Source: WHSW01 sp035296705
GTDB taxonomy: Bacteria > Actinomycetota > Thermoleophilia > Solirubrobacterales > 70-9
DNA: 54,562 nucleotides
Direction: 5' to 3'
NCBI GenBank assembly: GCA_035296705.1
Contig: DATHAL010000090.1
Coordinates: 1-54,562 of the forward strand
In this document: positions 43,701-51,439 of the stretch, piece by piece
Numbering within the stretch: position 1 is the stretch's first letter
How the letters are laid out: each line of letters begins with the position of its first letter
Translations under genes and position numbers: made by a program
The notes under the pieces: generated by a model
The model's input: only the letters and a program-made list of their open reading frames with translations
The model's database searches: none
What the model was told of the DNA's origin: nothing

Positions 43701-44221
43701 AGCTCATCGAGCGCGGCGTTCGCGGCGCGGTCGCGAAGCCGGGCCGCCTCGGCAGCGTCCAGCACCCGGAAGCGCGGGTCGAGCCCGGCCGCGAGCGGGT
43801 GCGAAGCGAGCAGCCGCCGGCAGAAGGCGTGAATGGTCATCACCCAGGCGCGCTCCGTCGCCCGCGCCGCCGCCTTCAGCTCAGCTGCCAGCTCGAGCTC
43901 GCCCACGTCCCGCGCCGAAGCCGCCCGAGCGGCCAGCTCGCGGCGGACGCGCGTGCGCATCTCGGCGGCGGCGCGCTCGGTGAAGGTGAAGGCCAGGATG
44001 GCCTCGACCGCCGCGCCGTCCTCGGTCACCGCCGCGCAGTAGCGGTCGACGAGGACGGTCGTCTTCCCGCTCCCCGCACCGGCTTCGAGAAACGCATCCC
44101 GCTTGCGCGCCTCGACCGCGGTCCGCTGCTCGTGGGTCCGCTCCGGTCCGTCCGGCCGGCGTCGCTCCGGCCCGGGCTCCGCGAGCTCGATCAGCGAGAG
44201 CTGTCCGCTGCTCGCGCTCAC
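40766..44221 (-). CDS. AddA/RecB-like UvrD-family helicase-nuclease
   Basis: About 1151 residues. Superfamily 1 helicase motifs: Walker A EAGAGSGKTT (Lys53), AFTFTERAAAEMRTR, LLVDEFQDTN (motif II), VGDENQSIYRFRNAD, VMTVHAAKGLQFPVV and LVYVAASRAEDRL. The C-terminal 250 residues form a PD-(D/E)XK RecB-type nuclease, with HHALEW, GQIDLLI and VVDYKTD. With its upstream neighbour it should process double-strand DNA ends for recombination. GTG start overlaps the upstream gene's stop by four bases. Confidence 0.9.
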   Translation of the reverse strand: MSASSGQLSLIELAEPGPERRRPDGPERTHEQRTAVEARKRDAFLEAGAGSGKTTVLVDRYCAAVTEDGAAVEAILAFTFTERAAAEMRTRVRRELAARAASARDVGELELAAELKAAARATERAWVMTIHAFCRRLLASHPLAAGLDPRFRVLDAAEAARLRDRAANAALDELLAGGDERVARAAAAYQPWRLTSMTVTAHERLRSQGIAEPQLPPAPDPCHSPAAGQEARELTPAEVEDAAAAREAIERLLEGFHARYEALKEERSALDFQDLELRALALLRGSSAVATAWRGRFTHLLVDEFQDTNRVQLELVDALRGDGTRVFMVGDENQSIYRFRNADLEVFREQRRVALEAPDRDVLPLRGNFRSLPAVLAGVNFVGRTLLDGFAELSAGRAPSSGAGEVELLLTLDEGRGAEARKWDAAGIDLDPPPTGSGKRVVAEARFLAQRLRQLVDTGEAERGDIVVLLRAFTHVDAYEEALERAGLRPFVIGGRGYWTQQQVEDMVRLLGVVSNPLDDEYLFGTLASFAVGVSPDALWLLRRAADPEEGAHRHVWPALAAAYGDAEKPQRWSPEWLDHLPAEDEQRLRRFCGILRALRAEAPLLSLEELIERTMGVFGYDLGLIARRGGVGRMANLRKLMRLAREYERNEGRDLAGFLALAAESAKRDEREGMAAVQAEGHDGVRVMTVHAAKGLQFPVVAVPDLGRRLNAGHSSGDLVIGPAPDGDAANRFGMRLRFPAGTPLGLWELIDLNAQENEATAEEACRLVYVAASRAEDRLILSGVFRTDELEPAQERKPSDTPLRRLLPALADRGWSGGSDAVALPGPMPIEGPLPLPDATLRVRVSEPSPERAAELRRDYPPPPEPDPLGEPAPPPLVDGRPAFVPIGHLSYSALSLYERCGYRFYVERVLGARESAATPPGEEPRASDEVAPPSPTREVALGIGNAVHHALEWSARRSWGRPDDGTLEALLLAEGLACDRAAGERVRSLVDGWLRSPLLAEIRAGGARAEVPFSLPIGRTVVRGQIDLLIASDELPIVVDYKTDALDGAAPAELTERYRAQREVYALAAAGEHGARVVHVFLEAPDQPVDELVDGPGLERARGRLEALIGEMRGGRFEPTSEASPAICFGCAAAAVLCPNARWKPARP

Positions 44222-47200
44222 TCGTCGCGCCCCTTGCCGTTCTGCTCGCCCACGGCGCCGACGACCCGCTCGAGCCTGCAGATCGACTGGAAGGTGCAGT
44301 AGCGCGGGCAGCTGCCGCCGATCGGGTCGCGGTCGATCCGTCCGGCGCGCATCCGCCCGGCGGCCTCGATCGCCGTCCGCTCGGCGCTCCCGAGCGCGTC
44401 GCGGACGACCTCCGGCTCGAGGCGGTCGTTTCGCACCAGGCCGAGGCCGTCGAGTCGATCGTCGTCCGCGACGGCGATCCCGCGCGGCTTTCGATCCCTC
44501 GGATCGGCCGCGCCGAGCGGCTGGTAGAGGCCGGCGACCGGGTCGAGGCCGAGGATGCGCTCGGCGACGAGCATGTAGAGCTGGATCTGGAGCGTCCCGC
44601 GCTCGTCGAAGTCGCTCGCGCGCGGCACGGACCTCCCGGTCTTGTAGTCGCGGACGATCGCCGTGTGCCCGTCGCTTGCGAGGTCGATCCGGTCGATCCG
44701 GCCGCGCAGCGCGATTTCCCCGAGCTCGAGCGCGGGGCGGGTCGGCCCCTCGCTTCCCTCGACGTCCTCGAGCGGCCCGAAGCCGAGCTCGAGCAGCTGC
44801 GGATCGGGCCGGAACTCGATCTCGCGCTCGGCCTCGTCGTCGAGGAACGCCTCGACCTGGAGCCTGGCGCGGTCGAGCGCCGCGCGCCGGGAGCGGTTGA
44901 GTGGCGCCCCGGCGCGAGCCGTCGCATACTCCTCGAGCAGCTCGGCGAACCGCCGCCGCCACCGGCCGATGTCGCCCGGCCGGGGGATCGCGTCCTCGCC
45001 CGGCGGGTCGCGGTAGAGCCCTTCGAGCGCCGCGTGCACGACGCCGCCGAGCCACAGCGGGTCGGCCTCGGGTTCGAGCCGCTGGGGCGAGAGCTCGTGG
45101 TTGACGAACCAGCGGTAGGAGCACTGGACCCAGCCCTCGAGCGAGTTGGCGCTGAACACGGTGCGGGAGCCGAGCTCCCCGAGCACCCTCGGCGAGCGAA
45201 GCGGGCCGGGAAGCGCGTTCGGGTCGGGGAGCTCCGCGAAGAGTGCGAGGGCGGCCTTCGCAGCGGGGGCGGGGACGTCGAGCCGGCCGACCGCCGCGGC
45301 TCGGTCGAGCTCCCAGCCGCCGCGGGCGAGCGCGCGGGCGAGACCCCGGGCGTTGGTCGCCTCCGCGGGTGTGGGCACCGCGCGCTCCGGACCGCGCCGG
45401 CGAACGAGCCGCTCCTCTGCGGTGGGCGAATCAGGCGCGATCAGGTCGAGGACCTCATCGATGAACGGCGAGCGCGCGAGCGCGGCGCCGTCCTCGTCGC
45501 TCGACTGCCAGCTCAGATAGAGGCGCTCCGTGGGCCGCGAGACGCAGGCGTGGAACAGGTACCGCTCCTGCTCAGGCTGTTCCACTCGGCGCAGGTCGGG
45601 ATTGCCGAGCTGCCGGCGACGCTCCTCGGAGAGCAGCGGGTCGGGTGGCCCGGCGCTTGGGAACTCGCCGTCCTGAAGCGAGGCGGCAAACAGCGCCCGG
45701 ACGCGGGCGACGCGGGCGCGCAGCGGGCTGAGGATCCGGATCCGACCGGAGGCCGGGCCGCGCCAGGCGGGCACGGTCGCCGAGCGCAGCGCCTCGAGCG
45801 CCACCCCGAGGCCCGGCTGCTCGCAGCCGGCGAGCGCCCCCACCGCGCGCAGCTCCTCGAGGAGCTCCGCGGCCGCCACGCCGGCGCGCAGCTCGAGCGC
45901 CGAGAACGGCACGGCGCCGTCGTCGGTGCGACCGCGGCCGGCGAGCGGCGCCCGGTCGCGGTGCGCGCCCTCCGCGAGCTCCCGTGCGGTGTTCGCCAGC
46001 GCCGCGAGCCGCGCGCGGTCGTCCGCCGCGTCACGTAGACGAGCGAGGTGGCGTGGCGGGTGCTGCCACCCGTCGATCGCGGCGCTCACGCTCTGCGCGT
46101 CGCCCCGCCGGACGCGACGCTCGAGCCCGTCGACGATCTCCCGCGCCAGAGCCGGGTCGCAACGAAGGTGAGCGAGCAACGCCTCGACGTCGGCTTCGTC
46201 CATCGCGGCCCGGCAGAGCGCCACCAGCGAGGACCCCACGCAGGTCGACGTCAGCGGCAGCGCCGCCTCGAGTGCAACGGGGAGTCCGAGCTCGCCGAGC
46301 ACGGAGGCGAGCAGCGGCCCGGCCGACTCGGGGCGGCGGACGACGATCGCGATCTCGTCGGCCTCGTAGCCGTCCGTCAGCAGGCGGGCTATCTCGATCC
46401 CGATCGCCTCCGCCTCGCCGCGCGCGCCTGCCGAGTCGAGCAGGACGAGCGCGTCGTCCGGCTCCACCTGCTCGGCCTCGGGCTCGAACAGGCTGCGGTC
46501 GAGATGACGAAGGACGCGGCTGGACGTGTGGTCGCCGGCCGCGCGGAGCTCCGGCGGCAGCCGCGCGCCGAGTTCCTCGGTGAGCAGGCCGAGCAGCCGG
46601 GCGCGGACGCTGAGTGCGCGGCGGTCCGCATAGTCGACCGCAACGGCGACCTCGGCGGCCTCGGCGAGCGCGCGGACGAGCTCCAGCTGGGCGCGGCTCA
46701 GATCGTCGAAGCCATAGAGAAACACCGGCCGGCCGCGCCAATCCTCGGGCCTCGCGCGAAGCGCGCCGATCGCGCGCTCCGCGACAAGGCCGTCGTCGGC
46801 GCGGCCTGCGGCGTCGCGAAGCTCGACGTACGCGGCGTACAGCTCAGCGAGCTCGGACTCGTACGCAGGGTCCTCGAGGTCGCTCACCGCGGCGGCGAGC
46901 TCGGCGGGGGAGAGCAGCGCTCCCTGAAGCTCGAAGATCAGCGCGTCGAGCGCGGGCGTAAAGCCCGGGCGCGCGGCCGAGCGCCGGAGCCGGCGCGGCC
47001 GGGCGCGCTCCACCGCGGCGCGGACGAGCGCCTCGCGATGCGGGACCGTGAGGGCCGGCGGCAGCTCCACGGCGAGCGCGCGCGCCACCTCCCCGACGAG
47101 CGCCCGGAAAGTCGCGATCGAGCCGCCGAGCGAGGGCCGGCCGTCCGAGCAGAGCTCGCGCTCGAACTCCGCCACGTCGTCTCCGGTCGGCACGACGAGA

Positions 47201-47292
47201 ATCGGCTCCTCTCCCAGGGCAGCGCGAAAGCGCCGCACGATCTCCTGCGCGCGGCCCGAGTTCGGGGGTCCGACGACCAACTCGAGGGGCAT
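44218..47292 (-). CDS. AddB-like PD-(D/E)XK nuclease with degenerate helicase domain
   Basis: About 1024 residues. The N-terminus begins LELVVGPPNSGRAQEIV, a Walker A in which GKT is replaced by GRA, so ATP hydrolysis here is unlikely. A C-terminal nuclease domain has GGVVHAALEGLY, RGRIDRIDL and IVRDYKTG. It is framed by cysteines (VQCSYRW, and SCPRYCTFQSIC) that match the iron-sulfur staple of AddB-type nucleases. TATGCT ends six bases before this ATG with no Shine-Dalgarno, so the transcript is probably leaderless. A frame extending upstream to 47355 has no homology. Confidence 0.85.
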   Translation of the reverse strand: MPLELVVGPPNSGRAQEIVRRFRAALGEEPILVVPTGDDVAEFERELCSDGRPSLGGSIATFRALVGEVARALAVELPPALTVPHREALVRAAVERARPRRLRRSAARPGFTPALDALIFELQGALLSPAELAAAVSDLEDPAYESELAELYAAYVELRDAAGRADDGLVAERAIGALRARPEDWRGRPVFLYGFDDLSRAQLELVRALAEAAEVAVAVDYADRRALSVRARLLGLLTEELGARLPPELRAAGDHTSSRVLRHLDRSLFEPEAEQVEPDDALVLLDSAGARGEAEAIGIEIARLLTDGYEADEIAIVVRRPESAGPLLASVLGELGLPVALEAALPLTSTCVGSSLVALCRAAMDEADVEALLAHLRCDPALAREIVDGLERRVRRGDAQSVSAAIDGWQHPPRHLARLRDAADDRARLAALANTARELAEGAHRDRAPLAGRGRTDDGAVPFSALELRAGVAAAELLEELRAVGALAGCEQPGLGVALEALRSATVPAWRGPASGRIRILSPLRARVARVRALFAASLQDGEFPSAGPPDPLLSEERRRQLGNPDLRRVEQPEQERYLFHACVSRPTERLYLSWQSSDEDGAALARSPFIDEVLDLIAPDSPTAEERLVRRRGPERAVPTPAEATNARGLARALARGGWELDRAAAVGRLDVPAPAAKAALALFAELPDPNALPGPLRSPRVLGELGSRTVFSANSLEGWVQCSYRWFVNHELSPQRLEPEADPLWLGGVVHAALEGLYRDPPGEDAIPRPGDIGRWRRRFAELLEEYATARAGAPLNRSRRAALDRARLQVEAFLDDEAEREIEFRPDPQLLELGFGPLEDVEGSEGPTRPALELGEIALRGRIDRIDLASDGHTAIVRDYKTGRSVPRASDFDERGTLQIQLYMLVAERILGLDPVAGLYQPLGAADPRDRKPRGIAVADDDRLDGLGLVRNDRLEPEVVRDALGSAERTAIEAAGRMRAGRIDRDPIGGSCPRYCTFQSICRLERVVGAVGEQNGKGRDE

Positions 47293-47411
47293 GGCTTGAG
47301 CATAGGTCGGCATCCGGCGTGCGATCCCGACCCGAGGCGCCGCCGCGGCCCGCATCCTCCGCGTTTCCGGACCGCGTTTTGCCGTCCTCGGGCGCTCCTA
47401 TCGTCCCGCCA

Positions 47412-47867
47412 ATGGCACTCTGCTTCATCGACCCAGCCGACGCGATCCGCGCGATCGCCGATTCGATCGGCCGTGAGGCCCGCCGCCAGCTCCTCGGCGA
47501 GGCGGTGCGGGCCTGGGTCGACGAGATCCCCGAGGACGAGCTCGAGGCGCACTACGCGAAGGCGATCTCGGAGCTCGACGAGCACGACATCTCGATGCTC
47601 GCCGCCTGGCATGCCTCGATGGAGATCGGCACCCCGATCCCGAACCGCGACTACCTGATGGGTGCCTTCCCGTCGCTCGGCGAGCACCGCCGCGAGGCGC
47701 TCAAGCTCGCGGCCGGGTTCCGCGGCGAGGAGGCGGTCGACCGCGGTGTCACCGAGGAGCGCGCGCTCGAGACAGTGCTCGAGTGGCTCTCGGGCCCGCG
47801 GCTGATGGAGCTCGCGGTCGAGGCCGTCGAGCTCTACGTCTGGGATCGCGCCGGCTCAGACAACTGA
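47412..47867 (+). CDS. Helical protein of unknown function
   Basis: 151 residues, predicted mostly alpha-helical, acidic, soluble (AIRAIADSIGREARRQLLGEAVRAWVDEIPEDELEAHYAKAI, then RLMELAVEAVELYVWDRAGS). I recognise no family. TATCGT ends seven bases before the ATG, mirroring the leaderless promoter of the divergent AddB-like gene, so the 119-base gap appears to hold two outward leaderless promoters. The amidotransferase gene follows after 32 bases. Confidence 0.65.
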   Translation: MALCFIDPADAIRAIADSIGREARRQLLGEAVRAWVDEIPEDELEAHYAKAISELDEHDISMLAAWHASMEIGTPIPNRDYLMGAFPSLGEHRREALKLAAGFRGEEAVDRGVTEERALETVLEWLSGPRLMELAVEAVELYVWDRAGSDN

Positions 47868-47899
47868 CGCCGCGCTGGCGCCCCTGCGAGACTGGGCGC

Positions 47900-48622
47900 G
47901 TGCGCGTCCTCTCGATCAGCCATCAGCGCGACGCCGGCCCCGGCGTTTTCGCCGACGCGGTCGCCGCGGCCGGCGCCGCGCTCGATCCGTGGCTCGTAGC
48001 CGAGACGCCCGAGCCGCCAGGCGATCCGACCGGCTACGACGCGGTGATGACGTTCGGAGGCGCGATGCATCCCGACCAGGACGACCGTCACGCGTGGCTG
48101 GCGCAGGAGCGCGCGCTGCTGCGGGAGTTGCTCGAGCGGCGGGTGCCGGTGGTCGGCGTCTGTCTCGGCTCGCAGATCCTGGCGACTGCAGCGGGCGGCC
48201 AGGCACACCGCGCGTCGCGTCCCGAGATCGGCTGGTTCGAGGTCGAGGTCACGGAGGAGGGCGCGGAGGATCCGCTGCTCGCCCCGCTGGCCCCCCACTT
48301 CGAGGCGTTCGAGTGGCACAGCTACGACGTGACGCCGCCGCCGGACGCCGTCGTCCTCGCGCGGACCCCGGTGTCGATTCAGGCCTATCGCCTGGACTCC
48401 GCCCCGGCCTGGGGAATCCAGTTCCACGCCGAGGTCAATGCGCCGGACGCTTCGAAGTGGATCGACGAGTGGGACAGCGACGAGGACGCGGTTCGGATCG
48501 GTGTCGACCCGCAGGCGCTCCGCACCGCGACCGAGGAACGCATCGACGCCCAGAACCGGCTCGGCCGCGACCTCTGTGGGCGGTTCCTCGAGGCCGCGCG
48601 CGCCTATTCGGGCGTCACGTAG
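47900..48622 (+). CDS. Class I glutamine amidotransferase-like protein (GMP-synthase GATase type)
   Basis: 240 residues. Triad: Cys88 in VVGVCLGSQIL, His176 and Glu178 in GIQFHAEV, preceded by VMTFGGAMHPDQDD as in stand-alone GuaA-type GATases. No synthetase partner lies beside it, so it may act alone on gamma-glutamyl compounds or amidate an unknown acceptor. GTG start 32 bases after the unknown protein gene. The last 19 bases overlap the converging SDR gene. Confidence 0.85.
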   Translation: MRVLSISHQRDAGPGVFADAVAAAGAALDPWLVAETPEPPGDPTGYDAVMTFGGAMHPDQDDRHAWLAQERALLRELLERRVPVVGVCLGSQILATAAGGQAHRASRPEIGWFEVEVTEEGAEDPLLAPLAPHFEAFEWHSYDVTPPPDAVVLARTPVSIQAYRLDSAPAWGIQFHAEVNAPDASKWIDEWDSDEDAVRIGVDPQALRTATEERIDAQNRLGRDLCGRFLEAARAYSGVT

Positions 48623-49356
48623 GCACCCGAGATCCCGCCGTCGACGAGGAAGGTCGAAGCGGTGACGAACGAGGAGTCATCGGAAGCCAAAAAGAGCGCC
48701 GCGTGCGCAATCTCCCGTGCCTCGCCGAAGCGGCCCATGGGGATGTGGATGAGGCGGCGGGCCGCCTTCTCGGGGTCATTGGCGAAGAGCTCCTCAAGCA
48801 GTGGGGTGTTCACCGGCCCCGGGCAAAGGGCGTTCACGCGCACGCCGCGCCGCGCGAACTCGACCCCGAGCTCGCGGGACATCGACAGCACCGCGCCCTT
48901 CGAGGCGGTGTAGGAGATCTGCGACACGCCCGCGCCCATGACCGCGACGAACGAGGCGGTGTTGATCACCGAGCCGCCGCCGCTTTCGAGCAGATGCGGG
49001 ATTCCGTGCTTGCAGCAGAGGAAGACCGAGCGCACGTTGACGGCCTGGACCCGCTGCCAGGCATCGAGGTCGGTGTCGGTCACTGACTGGTCGTCGTTCG
49101 GATTGATCCCGGCGTTGTTGAAGAGGACGTCGATTCGGCCGAACTCCTCGCGAACCCGTGAGTAGGCGCCACGCACCTGCGCCTCGTCGGTGACGTCGGC
49201 CTCCAGCGCGAGCGCTCCCTCCGAGTCGGGCGAGAGATCGACTCCCACCACCGTCGCTCCCTCCTCGGCGAACAGCCGGGCCGACTCGGCACCGATGCCG
49301 CTCGCGGCGCCCGTGATCACGCAGACTTTGCCGTTGAGCCGTCCGGCACCCGCCAC
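48604..49356 (-). CDS. Short-chain dehydrogenase/reductase (last gene of the gamma-glutamyl operon)
   Basis: 250 residues, a classical SDR: NAD(P) loop TGAASGIG (residues 15-22), NNAG (80-83), catalytic Ser135, Tyr149 and Lys153 (YTASK), and CPGPVNTPLL. Asp40 at the end of the second strand (VVGVDLSP) favours NAD over NADP. GTG start shares one base with the ALDH stop, so they are coupled. In this operon an alcohol dehydrogenase role producing the aldehyde for the ALDH is attractive. Confidence 0.9.
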   Translation of the reverse strand: MAGAGRLNGKVCVITGAASGIGAESARLFAEEGATVVGVDLSPDSEGALALEADVTDEAQVRGAYSRVREEFGRIDVLFNNAGINPNDDQSVTDTDLDAWQRVQAVNVRSVFLCCKHGIPHLLESGGGSVINTASFVAVMGAGVSQISYTASKGAVLSMSRELGVEFARRGVRVNALCPGPVNTPLLEELFANDPEKAARRLIHIPMGRFGEAREIAHAALFLASDDSSFVTASTFLVDGGISGAYVTPE

Positions 49357-50717
49357 TAACTCTCCTCGGTCGCGTAGAAGACGTTCTTTACGTTCGTGTA
49401 GTGGTCGAGCGCGTCGGGCCCGAGCTCGCGCCCGACGCCGGACTGCTTGAACCCGCCGAACGGCGTGGCCACCCGGACGGAGCTGTTCGAGTTGATCGAA
49501 AGCACGCCGGTCTCGATCTCGCGCGCGACCCGCAGCGCCCTGGCGCCGTCGCGGGTCCAGATCGAGCCCGAGAGGCCGTAGATCGTGTCGTTGGCGAGCC
49601 GCACCCCCTCGGCCTCGTCCTCGAATGGGATCACGCACGCGACGGGTCCGAAGATCTCCTCGGCGGCGGCACGATCCGAGTTCGAGACGGGCGCCAGCAC
49701 GGTCGGCGGGTACCAGAAGCCCGGGCCGTCGGGAGCCGAGCCGCGGAAAGCGACGGGCGCCTCGTCGGGAACGTACGACGCGACCGTCTCGCGCTGACCG
49801 GCCGAGATCAGCGGGCCCATCTCCGTCTCCTCGGACAGCGGGTCCCCGACCCGCATCTCCGTGACCGCGCGCTCGAGCGCCGCCATGAACTCGTCCATGC
49901 CCGAGCGCTCGACGAGGATCCTCGAGCGGGCACAGCAGTCCTGGCCGGCATTGCCGAAGACGGCGAGCGGCGCCGCGGCGGCCGCCGCCTCGAGGTCGGC
50001 GTCGGCGAAGATCACATTCGCCGACTTGCCGCCGAGCTCGAGCGTCACCCGCTTGATCGTCTGCGCCGCACCGGCCGCGATGCCCCGGCCGACCTCGGTC
50101 GATCCGGTGAAGGCGATCTTGGCAACGTCCGGGTGCTCGACGAGCCGCTGCCCGCACACCGAACCGGGCCCGGCGACGACGTTCACGACGCCCTCCGGGA
50201 TCCCGGCCTGGGGCGCGATCCGCTCGAGCTCGAGCGCCGTGAGCGGGGTCAGCTCGGCCGGCTTGAGCACGATCGTGTTGCCGGCCGCGAGCGCGGGCGC
50301 CACCTTCCACGACGCGATCACGAGCGGGAAGTTCCACGGCGTGATCAGCCCCACGACACCGAGCGGCTCGTGAAAGGTCATGTCGACGCCGCCGGCCACC
50401 GGGATCGTCTTTCCCGTCAGCCTCTCCGGCGCGCCGGCGTAGTAGCGGAAGGACTCGATCACCATCGCGATCTCCGCGCGGGTGTCGGAGATCGGCTTGC
50501 CGGCGTTTCGCGCTTCGAGCCTCGTGAGCTCCTCCGCGCGCGCCTCGATCGCGTCTGCAAGCCGGCGCAGGAGCGTGGCCCGATCGCCCGGCGCGACCGC
50601 GCGCCATTCTCCGAACGCCGCCTTCGCCGCCGCGACCGCCGCGTCGGTCTCCTCGACACCGGCCCGCGGGACCTCGGCCATCACCTGCTCCGTGGCGGGC
50701 TCGACGACCTCGATCAC
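49356..50717 (-). CDS. Aldehyde dehydrogenase (PuuC/betaine-aldehyde-dehydrogenase type)
   Basis: 453 residues. Signature pieces: ITPWNFPLVIASWKVAPALAAGNT, FTGSTEVGRGI, the general base Glu228 in LELGGKSANVIF and the catalytic cysteine Cys261 in GNAGQDCCARSRI. It oxidises an aldehyde to an acid with NAD(P). The GTG at 50717, seven bases after GGAGG, overlaps the stop of the PuuD-like gene. The aldehyde is probably a gamma-glutamylated one, given the neighbours. Confidence 0.92.
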   Translation of the reverse strand: MIEVVEPATEQVMAEVPRAGVEETDAAVAAAKAAFGEWRAVAPGDRATLLRRLADAIEARAEELTRLEARNAGKPISDTRAEIAMVIESFRYYAGAPERLTGKTIPVAGGVDMTFHEPLGVVGLITPWNFPLVIASWKVAPALAAGNTIVLKPAELTPLTALELERIAPQAGIPEGVVNVVAGPGSVCGQRLVEHPDVAKIAFTGSTEVGRGIAAGAAQTIKRVTLELGGKSANVIFADADLEAAAAAAPLAVFGNAGQDCCARSRILVERSGMDEFMAALERAVTEMRVGDPLSEETEMGPLISAGQRETVASYVPDEAPVAFRGSAPDGPGFWYPPTVLAPVSNSDRAAAEEIFGPVACVIPFEDEAEGVRLANDTIYGLSGSIWTRDGARALRVAREIETGVLSINSNSSVRVATPFGGFKQSGVGRELGPDALDHYTNVKNVFYATEES

Positions 50718-51433
50718 GCATGTACCTCCTGCTCGCGCGCCGCGGCGGTCAGTGCGCCGAGCACGGGGCTGCGCCGCTCCTCCTCGGCGTGCCAGAGGAT
50801 GCCGAGGGCCCAGCGCCGCTCGGGTAGCTCGATCGCCTCGATCACGCCGCCGGGCTCGGCCCATCCGCTCGCGACCAGCCCGTCGCCGAGCTCGCCGACC
50901 CCCTGGTGGTGGTGGGAACGGACGGAGACGCGATCGGCGCCGACCGCCCGCGCCGCCAGCGAGCCGGGCTCGAGGCGCACGTCATGGTCGGAAAACTCGC
51001 CGGGGGTGTGGAGGTGAAGGTGGGCGTCGGCGAGGTGTTGCTCGAGCGTCCCGCCGCGCGCGACGTTGAGAAGCTCCAGGCCTCGGCAGACGCCGAGCAC
51101 CGGCATGTCGCGATCGAGCGCGCCGCGGCAGAGCGCGATCTCGAACCGGTCGCGCTCGGCGTTGAAGCCCTTCGTCGCCGGGTCCCGCTCGGCGCCGTAG
51201 GACGAGGGGTCGATGTCGGCGCCGCCGCTCAGGACGATCCCGTCGAGGAGGTCGAGGAGCTGGTCGGGGCCCTCGGCGCTGGCCCCGTCGGGAGGCAGGA
51301 CGAGCGGCAGGCCGCCGGCCTGCGAGACGCCGCGCGAGTAGGTGCGCTGGGAGACGTTGACCTCGATGTCTCGCCAGACCGTCCACGCGGCGCGCTCGAC
51401 CATCGCGCAGATGCCGATAACCGGCCGCCTCAC
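50714..51433 (-). CDS. PuuD-like gamma-glutamyl amide hydrolase (peptidase C26)
   Basis: 239 residues. Class I amidotransferase fold with the nucleophile Cys116 in VLGVCRGLELLNVARGGTL and a histidine-glutamate near the end (GILWHAEEE). LSGGADIDPSSYG is typical of gamma-glutamyl-GABA hydrolases. It removes the glutamyl group at the end of gamma-glutamylated polyamine catabolism. GTG start six bases after the ligase gene. Confidence 0.9.
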   Translation of the reverse strand: MRRPVIGICAMVERAAWTVWRDIEVNVSQRTYSRGVSQAGGLPLVLPPDGASAEGPDQLLDLLDGIVLSGGADIDPSSYGAERDPATKGFNAERDRFEIALCRGALDRDMPVLGVCRGLELLNVARGGTLEQHLADAHLHLHTPGEFSDHDVRLEPGSLAARAVGADRVSVRSHHHQGVGELGDGLVASGWAEPGGVIEAIELPERRWALGILWHAEEERRSPVLGALTAAAREQEVHA

Positions 51434-51439
51434 GGCCGC

